DNA from: Pectinophora gossypiella
Lineage: Eukaryota > Arthropoda > Insecta > Lepidoptera > Gelechiidae
DNA: 64,000 nucleotides
Assembly: GCF_024362695.1 (NCBI RefSeq)
Contig: NC_065404.1
Coordinates: forward strand, 11,572,604 to 11,636,603
Direction of reading: 5' to 3'
Shown: piece by piece, positions 45,406 through 55,322 of the stretch
Layout: the number at the start of each line of letters is the position of its first letter
How positions within the stretch are numbered: position 1 is the first letter of the stretch
Translations under genes and position numbers: made by a program
The notes under the pieces: generated by a model
The model's database searches: none
Told to the model about the DNA's origin: nothing
The model's input: only the letters and a program-made list of their open reading frames with translations

Positions 45406-48400
45406 ATGGAGCTTATGAATAAAGAAATATTGATGTGGACGAAAGACGTGGCGATGAATTCAGTGGCGGCATTCAAGCAAGATCCGAAGTTAGCTGCTGC
45501 CATAGACAAGTTGCATAGCGGCATCCAGCAAGCCAGTTTAGATCTGAACGCTCAAAAAAGTTTAGTGCTTCCTGATCGGAAACTTGAATTTTCCGAAGTT
45601 CAAAGTCTATTAAAACAATCTTTAAAAACTCATACAGGTATACTTTTGTTCTTCGATAAATACTTAATAAGTACTTTTGAAGCTTCTTATTTAATATATA
45701 AAAACAAAAAAGAAGTTAAAACACACTATATTGATAAATGGAATGTTTTTGTTCAATATCTAAACAGTTTCAGACAAACCACCAGATGTGTTACTTAAGG
45801 AAGCAATTGATGCTAGAAAGTTGCTTATAAAGAAGGTAGAAGACATCTTGGGTGAAATCAATAGCACTGCGGAAGCTGGAAATATACCTAAATTGACAAT
45901 AAGGAACCAGAGGCTCTGGAGCAATTGTATCTATGACTTAGATCGGTAAAGAGAAAAAATCTTACGTAATCATATTAGAGAAACTAGAAGTAGACTAGAC
46001 TTATTTAGAAAATACAAATCAAAATACTAATGTAAATAAAAAACAATATTTCGGTTTGGGAATCCGATTTGTCTGCCAGCCTTAAATTACTCTAGACTTG
46101 ATTTCTCATGAAATCAAAAGTTGTTATACAAGAAATCTTTGTGATTTTAGTGTAACATTGAAATCTAACAAAGACGCAAAGAAGACTACAGTAACGTATA
46201 ACAGCAAGGAAGACAAAACCAGGTTTAATACTATAGTTTTTGTTTTAACGAAAGTGCACGAGTTGCTGACTAAAAACTTAGCAGTTACCAGAAGGTAAGT
46301 ACATACGTTGAGCATTGTATATTTTTCATAATGATTATATTACATATTTAGTATTGTTTTATTTTAAGCGTTATCTGTTTAGAGATAGAGAACAGAATAT
46401 AGCTTTTAAAACGAGATAAATATTTTTGGATAATGTTAAGGTTAGGGATTACTTATCAATGCACAAGGCTTATGCCACCAACAGAACAGATATTGAATAT
46501 TAAGTATGTGTAATAAAGTATATTTGATTTGATTTTATACTTTGTAAAAGAGAATTAGGTGTATGGGACATACCTAATAGTCTACCATTTATGGTCAGTC
46601 ACATCTCTAGCGCGAGCAAACCAACGCGTCTCAATGTTTGGATCTTGTAATCCTAAGTAATACAGTTCATTCAATTATTTGTGTTTTTATTATAATTACC
46701 AGCGCTCCCTACATTAGGTAAATACATATATGTATAATAAACATTATTTTCAGGGAACTATTTTACCAAAATGTCTCTCGTCTCCGGAACCAAGCAAACC
46801 TGGATGTAGCAGTGAGAGACGTGTGTTGTCTGCTGGAGACGCCACCGTGGAGTCTTGGTATCGTGGCCACGGCTAAAGGTCTGATAGCAGGCCCGCTGAC
46901 GATGCACAACAGAGATGGATCTATTGTAGACTGCATGGCATCTGGTGGTAAGGATGATGAGAGGGATTAATCACTGTTACCTTCTCCGCGTTTCGAGTGA
47001 CACACGGTTTAATAAAGGCAATCATTGAAATGTGACCAAAGAGACAAAAAGATAATTTTTCATTTTGTTTCCAGCTTCTAATGACTTAGAGAAGTTATTT
47101 TTTTTATAACAACTTATAAAATTCAATCTGCAATTTACGGTTCCGTTGGTTATGTAATATTATTATGGTTTTTATTCCTATTTAGTGGACAATGTTTTTA
47201 AAAACTAAGTAAGTAACTATTTGTAATAGGACAGACTAAGTACCACAGGCGACCTTATGAACTTAGTTCATGTAATTCATACAAAAGACATCAACGAGTG
47301 TCCTTTTCTCCGTAAATTATCAAGTATCTGTTATAATTATTTATTGGTCATAATGTTCATGTCGCAATGGGACGTAAATTGTGCGTATATCACGCTTTAG
47401 ACAATACTCTTCTGTAAACCATTTCAGGAACATTGATACCACAGGATATAAACGGAATCAAAGAATTCAGATCTACTGCGAAGTATATCTTAGTGGTGGA
47501 AAAAGATGCTATTTTCCAAAAGCTTTTGGACGAAGGAGCTCTTATAAGATTAGGCCCAGTTATTATTATGACCGTGAGTACTTTGAGATTAACCATAGTA
47601 ACATATTATATACAGGGTATTAGTGTCACCATAACGAAAACTGTGACGGGACAATGCAGACTATGATTCTCAGACCGTCAAGCGGAATTTTCCGTCGCAA
47701 AAGTATGGAATTAAAAATTATTGATGAATTTTCCGACAAGAAATTCTACCTTTATATCAATTCGACATCATGGTCTGAATCACCCCCCAAAGTTTTCGTT
47801 TAGGGGTCACTAACACCCGGTATAAGTACATCAACGGTAAGTAGAACCTACTATCTACTATTCCTCTCTCTAGCTTTATTATTTGCATTTCTCCAGCTTA
47901 CGGGCGACCATCGTGGTCTAGAATTGTAATGCAATCTGGTCCGGTCCTGATCCTAGATTTGATACCCGGGGCCACTTTGTGAGACTGACTCTATGTCACA
48001 CACACCCCGGACACTTCATACAAAATACCTCGTTTTACACAGACACGTTACACATTGACGTTATCGCACTTGCACACGCATTCGTGTTTGTGACTTCTGA
48101 CGCCAATACCATTGAAGACTAGAGTAAAACCGGTGAGCTAGGTCAACTGCTGGTGAAGAGCGAAGAGTTACCATTCTATACGTAATATTTCATATTTATA
48201 TGCCTATTTTCTGTAAAGTTCTTACTATTAAATCCAAGGAATATGTTTTTTCGTGCATTGAAATCAATGTATGTGTTACATTTATCAGGGCAAAGGATAT
48301 CCAGATGTATGCACTCGACAGTTGCTGTGTCGTTTGTGTTCAGAGCTGCGCCTGCGCGCTCTAGCATTGGTGGACGCCGATCCTCATGGTTTTGAGATAT

Positions 48401-49867
48401 TTCTCACCTACAAGTACGGGTCTTTGGTAAGTCGCCTTCTCAACATTGTTTTGTGACAGCTTCGATTTGGTTTCGTGGATTCATTGGACATATAAAATTT
48501 CTTCTAATTGATCATGCTAGGTATATTTTTTATGTATCATTATTCACTTCTTGATTACCTATAAATAACGTCTGTAACGTCATTGGAACAAAAGTAGATT
48601 AAAAAACATTAAGTCCTCCAATCAAATATACTTAATAAATAATTTATGAGATTCCATTGCTGGAAAAAGTTTCACGCCAGGATTTGAACTCGTTACACTA
48701 CTTACGATGTAATAAGTCACGCGTTTCCTGAGCAGGACTATCACCGATTAAAAACGGATAATGAAAATTTGTTATATTTCTTTCTTTTTTTTTCTTTTTT
48801 ATTACAATATATATTAAAGATCTTTTGTACCACTCTATAGAGCTAATAAATTTAATTTAATTTCATTTCATTTCTGGCAGGCCCAATCGCATCTGTCTAC
48901 AACCCTCGCTTGCAGCTCTCTGTCACTGCTTGGCGCTCGTCATCATGACGTCATGACTCTAGCGCCCACCGAGGCCCGTTTACACCTCACCGAGCTTGAC
49001 AAACGGAAACTGAATTCTCTGATACGAAGACCGTATTTGGAAACTTCTAGTGGTAAGAATGATTTAAAATAAAATTTATTTTCTCACAAAACATAATTAT
49101 TATTACAGTACAGAAAAATATGTTCTTAAGGTGAAGCGTTTCAGTCAGCTAGGTAACGCTAGGGTCTGAAATATGGTACCTACTTCTCGTATTCGGACCC
49201 AAATTTTTTGTCAGTTCGCGAAAATAATATTATACTAAAATATTACTATTTAATATTTATCAGTTTTAAAACAATATTCCTCTATCCGTTTTCCTGTAGT
49301 AGTGCATCAACTTTTGTATGGAAAACGAATCACCTTAAGACTAAGCAATTTAATAAGAAGAACAATAAAAATATTATTTTGTGAGACTGGTGCTTACACT
49401 AGATACAAATATATTTGTATTACTTATACATGATTTGGCTTATAAGCTTATAGGTGAGTTGGCTTTGGTATACTCAGTGCAGTTTTAATTTTTATGGCCT
49501 TCAGCGTTTTGTTTTTTTACGGCCCAATTCTCAGGTTGAAAATTATTAGCTCTACTTTTCCTCGTCCTACAATCGTCTGATCCTGTTCATTAACTTAGTC
49601 TTATACAAAAACCTACTACTTATTTAGTGTATTTACTTGTTCGGCCTCAGCGCTACCCATTTGTCCGGCCAAATAGTTAATGTCATTCGTAGATAAGAAA
49701 AACCTATTTAGTGATGATATTTGACAGGTACTCGTATAAAAGAAGAGCTGTCTACAATGCTGAGTAGTGCAGTGAAGGCGGAGATTGAAGCCGTGGCCCC
49801 AACGGCCGCTGCCCTGTGTGACGCCTACCTCCCCGCTAAACTGATACAGGCTGAATATCTAGGATAA
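45406..49867 (+). CDS. spo11: Spo11, meiotic double-strand-break enzyme (eight exons)
   Basis: Exons 45406-45637, 45774-45945, 46151-46294, 46754-46947, 47428-47573, 48289-48426, 48881-49052 and 49728-49867 join without a frame break into 445 codons, slightly longer than the roughly 330-400 residues usual for animal Spo11. Spo11 is the topoisomerase VI A-like nuclease that cuts both DNA strands to start meiotic recombination. Seen: the winged-helix/5Y-CAP segment TRRELFYQNV with the catalytic tyrosine (about Tyr187); CCLLETPPWSLGI and AKGLIAGPL; then the Toprim fold with VVEKDAIF (Glu272), GKGYPD and VDADPHGFEI (Asp325, Asp327); then RRPYLE and AYLPAKL near the end. The metal-binding Glu and both Asp are intact, so it should be active. 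The ATG is the first after an in-frame TAA at 45379. TTTTTTTAG directly before it could also be a 3' splice site of an untranslated-leader intron. Introns 5, 6 and 7 contain transposon remnants. Confidence 0.95.
47608..47825. repeat. Palindromic MITE E (copy 2), in Spo11 intron 5
   Basis: Starts TATACAGGGTATTAGTGTCA and ends GGTCACTAACACCCGGTATA. Matches 36244-36471 in between. It begins only 35 bases after the exon 5 donor. Confidence 0.8.
48804..48874 (+). mobile_element. LINE 3' end in Spo11 intron 6, touching the exon 7 acceptor
   Basis: AAGATCTTTTGTACCACTCT, AATAAATTTAATTTAATTTC and ATTTCATTTC match the LINE end at 26998-27064. The tail stops six bases before the AG of exon 7, so it provides the pyrimidine tract. 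Confidence 0.75.
49126..49338. repeat. MITE F in Spo11 intron 7
   Basis: Ends CTTAAGGTGAAGCGTTT and AAACGAATCACCTTAAG are inverted repeats; the element is about 213 bases long. TTAA at both ends may be the target duplication. A retroposon A 3' end follows at 49630-49692. Confidence 0.7.
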
Positions 49868-50124
49868 TTTGACAAATCATCATATTACACAAAAGTCGTC
49901 AAATAATCTAACTTAAAATTACTTAACCTAGAACCCACTCCGTTTCAAACTTGGCCCAAAAGTGCCCATGACACTAGCAGCGTTACCGCGCTGGATTGCC
50001 ACGGACAACCTCTGAGCCAAGTAAGACCCGGAGCGGGGGTCAAACAAATTACACAAACAAACAACAAATTGTAATATAACGAAGATGTAAAAGCGATCTT
50101 TACTTGATTCATTATAATAGTTTC

Positions 50125-50130
50125 AATAAA
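50125..50130 (+). terminator. Polyadenylation signal of Spo11
   Basis: AATAAA 258 bases after the stop codon, followed by an A-rich and then T-rich stretch. Confidence 0.6.
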
Positions 50131-50134
50131 AAAA

Positions 50135-50640
50135 AACAAGTGTTATTGTTTTTACTCTACCTTCATTCAAAATTGCGAAAGTAGTGAAACTATGGAAAAA
50201 GTAATTTTAGGGTGTATCGTGCGACATCTGTAGAAAGTATATTAAAACAGCTACCCCATGACGCACTTGGTAGCGAACGCACGCCCTAACATTACTAGGT
50301 CGCAATGTTGAAGTGTTACGCCAGGTGGCGCTGTACGAGCTTTCGTCAAGCGACATCTATCGAGAGCTTATTGCATTAGGTAATTCAAAAGTTGCCTCGG
50401 TCCAAGTTGCACTGCACTATGAAAAACATAGACACGCAATACTATCAATAACTTGATTTTTTAGGAAACTCTTTTCAGGAACCATCTTGTAGTCTGACAT
50501 GCCTTCTGTCAATGATATTTCATTACCAAAGGTAATTATGATGTAACATACACAATGTAAAATACTTGTGCAAACAAGATTTGATAAGCTACTGTTCATT
50601 ATTACCATGCGAAAGAATCGACAAAATTTTCAAGTTGTTG
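50135..50640 (+). promoter_or_regulatory. Spo11 to orphan-gene spacer: probable promoter and leader
   Basis: About 500 bases separate the Spo11 poly-A signal from the next start codon. 50270-50400 is GC-richer (CGCCAGGTGGCGCTGTACGA) and without repeats, where a promoter would be expected. No TATA box is clear. Confidence 0.4.
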
Positions 50641-50647
50641 TATAGAA

Positions 50648-51223
50648 ATGGAAAACAAACCAGAAAGTGCAAATGAAAAGAAAACTATAAACAAAGCTAA
50701 GTCTTACAATAATGGGCAGAGCGGTCCTCCGCTGAAGAGTAAATGTGAGCCGTCGAAGCGCAAGTCTTTCAATGTGAACGATGCGGTCATGTCGCTGGAT
50801 TTGGCGCTGGGCAGGCTGAAGAAGAGTAAGCTGGTGAACGGGGACAGCAGCACCGGGCGCGCGGCGGGGGCGGCACCGGCGGGGGCCGCGCCATCGCTGC
50901 GCCGCGTCACCGCGCCCTCCGACATGTTCATGGACATCTCCAGCCCCAGCTCCAACATCAATCCGGGGCTGACGAACGCGTCGCTCATGTCAATGAACTT
51001 CTCCCACTACGAGCTGATGCGCAACTTGTCGCGCTCCAACTCCAACTCGGAGGGCGCATTCAGCGGCACCACTTGCAACACCTACTGCGCCGACAACACG
51101 CTCAGGGACGAACACCTCGAGAAGTACTTCCGCAGCGTCGAGATGTGGAACAGGAAGTACCGGGACGGCGGCGGGGGCGCCGGCAGCGGACCCAGCGTCC
51201 ACTTTGAAATTCCAGAAAAATAA
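50648..51223 (+). CDS. Intronless gene, Ser/Asn-rich protein of 191 residues, function unknown
   Basis: I do not recognise this protein. The frame runs from an ATG in a reasonable context (GAAATGG) to TAA. Its codons are much richer in GC than the flanking AT-rich DNA, which argues for selection on a coding sequence. The N-terminus is Lys/Asn-rich and basic. Residues about 40-60 form a possible amphipathic helix (FNVNDAVMSLDLALGRLKKS). Ala/Gly low-complexity follows, then a Ser/Asn-rich middle (SMNFSHYELMRNLSRSNSNS) and a charged, aromatic segment near the end (DEHLEKYFRSVEMWNRKYRD), followed by a Gly run and HFEIPEK. There is no signal peptide and no membrane segment, so it is probably cytoplasmic or nuclear. 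The charged segment looks like the conserved core. It could be a processed retrogene or a lineage-specific regulator. The other frames over this stretch are shadows of its high GC. Confidence 0.75.
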   Translation: MENKPESANEKKTINKAKSYNNGQSGPPLKSKCEPSKRKSFNVNDAVMSLDLALGRLKKSKLVNGDSSTGRAAGAAPAGAAPSLRRVTAPSDMFMDISSPSSNINPGLTNASLMSMNFSHYELMRNLSRSNSNSEGAFSGTTCNTYCADNTLRDEHLEKYFRSVEMWNRKYRDGGGGAGSGPSVHFEIPEK

Positions 51224-54200
51224 TATAGTTATCTTGTAATGTGACTGTATTGTTCGGTTTCGAAAGAAAACATCTCAATGAACGATTATGTAAATTTCAA
51301 ATTTATTATTCAAAGAAAATTTACAGTAATAACAGAATAATCTCAGAATTTTAAAATGAAACGTACCGTTCTATACAACACTGTAACTCTTAAACGAGAC
51401 GATAAGATTAATAACACTGATTTAACAATATCGTAGAATTTAGATGCATTTTCTAGGACCATCAACGTGCGCGATAAGGAGTACAAATGTTCTTCGATTT
51501 CGTTGATAAATGACCCTGCTGGCTGCTTGTAACATTATATTGGACATGAATAACGAAACCTAACATGTGATCTATCTGAGCAGGTCATTCAAATGTAACT
51601 GTTGTATTCAGCATCGCGCACTCTTCAATCTAACTGCTAAGGGGGCAAACCATGGCAGTCTAAAGTTACGAAGGCTGACACTACACTGTCTGTATAAACT
51701 GCACTCGACGTAAACGTTGTTTGAAAACGTAATATTCTACTTATTTTATGGGTCTAGCTAAACCAGTTTGTTGCTGGCTCGGTGTAAAATAGTGGCGCAG
51801 CATTATCAGTGGCCTTTTTTGATTCTAAGTGCATTACATGTGTATACATTTAGTTATTTGTGTTTTATTTGATATTGTAATTAGAGTTCACAAATAAATT
51901 GACAACGTTTATGACGAATGTAGTTCGTAACACTTTACTGGCGATCCTAAAACAGCTTTACTGATTCACATTTATACCACATGCATTACATCTGGAGAAA
52001 CTAGGACAATAATCTAAACTTATTTTTAAGGACGACCGAAGGATAAACATAGGTTCAGAGTCGGAATAAGGAAATAATTGACATAGTCATCACATAGTTC
52101 CTACTTTCCTGCCCCAAGAATAAGTCATAGTAGGTAAGGAAACGTTCTACGCTGGAAGACTAAAGGACTAGGTTATCCAAAGGAAGGAAGTGAAGAGAAC
52201 TGGCGTGCAAACAATACAGTGAAACCTCAATAACAATCAAGCATTAATTAATATTATCGTTTGTCTTTTAAAAGTACTATACACGCATCAAATTGGTGTT
52301 ATCTTCATGTATTTCACATTAACTAAGTCGGGCTCCACATAAGATTGAAATAAATTTCTATTCTATACTTTCTAACGTTAGTATCTCGAAGGGCACGGCA
52401 AATTGAACTCACACGTTTGTATATCGTTTACTTCGTAATTGGTATCAGTGATTGGGTTTCATCGGGTGATGAAATATTGCAATAACATTGCCAGTTTATG
52501 AATGTTGTATTCAATGTAAAGCGTTTCTACATTTACAGCTGTTTCCATATGATTCGGTGACGGGGAGCATTTAAGCTTAAAAATGTATGAAAATACCGGA
52601 GTATTGGTTCAGCCACTGTAGAAGCACGTACCTATATGTTCCATACACTTGTCGATACTTCTATCTTGTCGGCAAACGTGAAAACTCTGTTTGTGAGCAG
52701 GTTGATACTCGCTCATTGGCAATTCCATTATTACTGTATCGTATAACCTAGAGAAGATCGCTAATGAATCAATACATACAACATGATGTAAAATGTAAAG
52801 CACCCGGTTTCCGAACTCTCTCATATTTTATCTAACTATAAAATCTTTTTGTTTGTGGTGTACATTCACGTAGCCCATATCATATTGTCTATGTTTGTTA
52901 ACCTCTGGATAATAAAGCAATATTGTTTCGTTACATTGGAAGAATTTCAAAATATCTAAATTAATATTAACCTTATCATAATTAATTTTAATAATTACAA
53001 CGAATTCGATTTGACTAGGCCCTACACAATATCAGATGAAGATATTATAGTTATTCAATATAATAATCCATATCATTATAATTACGCAATAGAAGAATCA
53101 CAGCATCCTTAAGACCATAATGGCAATTGAAATTAATCTCATCGACGTATCGTAGGTATTTTATAATTACAATGATTGTAAAATTTAGACCAAATTGGCA
53201 GTCTTCACAAACCTGGAATGTACGATATGCGTCTATGCAGGTATCCGATAACACTTAACAAATATCGGCAAACGTTTATATCTATACAACAACAATGAAT
53301 TACAATTTCTACTTATGTCGTAGTTACGGCAACCGACAACAATGATATCGTGTAGTCCACCGCACACGCTGCTTCACGCTGCTCATTTGCAGGGTCGCTA
53401 CTGGAGTATCCGGTACTATATTCTTTATTGTCTAAATGTCTGTAATCTGGCATTCCATGTTTTCCTAACTGAGTACCGTGTGGGTGAACACTAGGATATA
53501 GATTCATCTAAATTTCAACTACTTACTAGTTGTTACGAAACAGTCCGCGATTCCTTAAGTATTGCTCAGATATGAGTCCATATCATGAAGTTCAGGCTAT
53601 AAAATCAATTAGTCGTATGTTTTAGGAAAAATGTTTCCAAAATTCATATTATACTGACGTGAATTCGTTACAACATTATGTTAAAGATTTCATAAGTATA
53701 GTTTTATGAACCAGTTCTGTGACTGCTTACCTATTACTGCGTCTATTAGAAAGGCAAATATCTAGCTCAATTACAAACTATTTTGTACAAGCATCTTATT
53801 TAAGGTATTTCGGTTTGAACTCTACAGAGAGAAGATGCTCGTTCACTACTAGTTTTATATTACTTTATTCGTTTGTTATTAGATAGGTATTGAAACTATT
53901 CTATTTACCGCGACTGACTTGAGTATTCTGTGAGGATTCGAATTCCTGATGCATTGCGCCACCACGTCTTAGGTGGGTAGGCTGTAAACGGTAGGATGTC
54001 CGATTACATAGAACGTTCTTAACTAAGAAGATTAGTAAATGACAATGAGATGGAGCAAAAGCAGTTAAGGTAAGGGTATGATCAAGGTCACTTCATTTCT
54101 AAACATTATAAGTCATTATAAAATGCGCATCTTTCAAACAATTTACATAGTTATGATTAGGTTAGAACATTTATCTACATTGTTATACGAGGTATTTTTA

Positions 54201-54640
54201 ACAGCATTAGGTATAACTTTATAAAACTTAACATTTTGTGTTTTGTTCAAACAAATTAACGACCTAATAGGTATTCTGTAAGACACCTTTTCCCTACGTG
54301 ATAAGCTCTTTGTTATAATGGTTGGTAAAATTTAACAACAACTGGACAAATACATTCTTACTTTATGGATTAGAACAAATAAGTGTCTATGTAAGAAATA
54401 AATGTAAGAATATAAAGTTATTTAGATTAAAATTTAATTTTTCTTTACGGTAACAACAAACTTACGGTTTCAACAAGGTATTAAAAGGATTTACAAGTAC
54501 AGAATGTAGAAAAGCCGGTATAGTACAAGTGGCAGTAGAAAATAGTAGTAAAAGCCTAAAGTGAACAAGCTCGAAGGTTTATGAATAAGTGTGATCACAA
54601 TATATCAACAGCGTTTGGTCACCCCACACTGGAGAGACGC
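51224..54640. other. 3.4-kb repeat-poor stretch, probably 3' untranslated or spacer
   Basis: No member of the repeat families that crowd the rest of the window is seen here. The clearest open frame is on the minus strand, 53507-53313 (64 codons, preceded by TTTAG as for a 3' splice site, with residues LYPSVHPHGTQLGKHGMPDY). I found no exon to join to it, so it is not called a gene. The stretch lies between two convergent genes and may be long 3' UTR of one or both. Confidence 0.4.
51893..51898 (+). terminator. Candidate polyadenylation signal of the intronless gene
   Basis: First AATAAA after the stop, 670 bases downstream. Further copies lie at about 52349 and 52912, so a longer 3' end is possible. 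Confidence 0.4.
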
Positions 54641-54644
54641 GTTA

Positions 54645-54798
54645 GTACAGTCATGAGCAATATAATGTACTTACCCACTTTAGGACTCTGTCGCACTAAC
54701 ATATTTGACATTTAGTGAGACTTACAGTTTAATTTGTCAAAACAGTTAATGTGATATGGTACCAAAGTGTATACACAATAATGCTCGTGACCGTACGC
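54645..54798. repeat. Mariner-type palindromic MITE (copy 3)
   Basis: Same ends as copies 1 and 2 (GTACAGTCATGAGCA and TGCTCGTGACCGTAC), with TA flanks and a four-base internal insertion. Confidence 0.82.
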
Positions 54799-55220
54799 AA
54801 GGGCGGATGACTGTTCCTTATAAAAGTTTTTAGGTAAGTAATACTTCACTGATTATAAATTTATTCTCTATCTAGGCTTTTCTTAAGAGTTAGCAGAAGA
54901 CACAGTACGATAGTGTAGCTGAAGGGTGCTGAAGCGAAGTTTCATGGACCGAATGAGGAATTATTTATTTAGTATAACTATTATCTAACCGATTTAATAG
55001 CCCGTTCCCTTTACTATTATAAAATCAATCTTATTTAGTTCGCTATTGCTATTTCATTAGATTCATGCATATCGGCACAACAGAACGGACTCCCTATTAT
55101 AATTTACGATCTAAACTAGTCACACGTAGTCCTCGCATTCAATATTTCAAATCACACATACTATGACGTCGTCAACGTACAACAAAAGGCGTTACTGAAC
55201 CAAACGTGTGGGGAACACAT

Positions 55221-55226
55221 TTTATT
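55221..55226 (-). terminator. Polyadenylation signal of the DPP10-like gene
   Basis: AATAAA on the minus strand, about 100 bases past the stop codon at 55325-55323. Confidence 0.75.
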
Positions 55227-55322
55227 AAAGCACTATTTCATGTACATATTTACAGGGAGCAATATGATAACAGTAAGATATATGGTGTTCGGTAGGTTAT
55301 TGCTGAGGGTTGGGTGCCGGTT

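Noticed and set aside
45638..45798. Extension of Spo11 exon 1 to a stop at 45796
   Set aside because: The donor at 45638 and acceptor before 45774 restore a frame matching Spo11 (the segment leading to LTIRNQRLW); the read-through is intron.
50704..51202. Two minus-strand open frames, Ala/Val/Pro-rich
   Set aside because: They are antisense shadows of the GC-rich intronless gene.
53909..53981. Possible 73-base minus-strand exon (acceptor TTTACAG, donor GTAAAT)
   Set aside because: Its phase joined to the open frame at 53507 gives an immediate stop, and no other partner exon was found.
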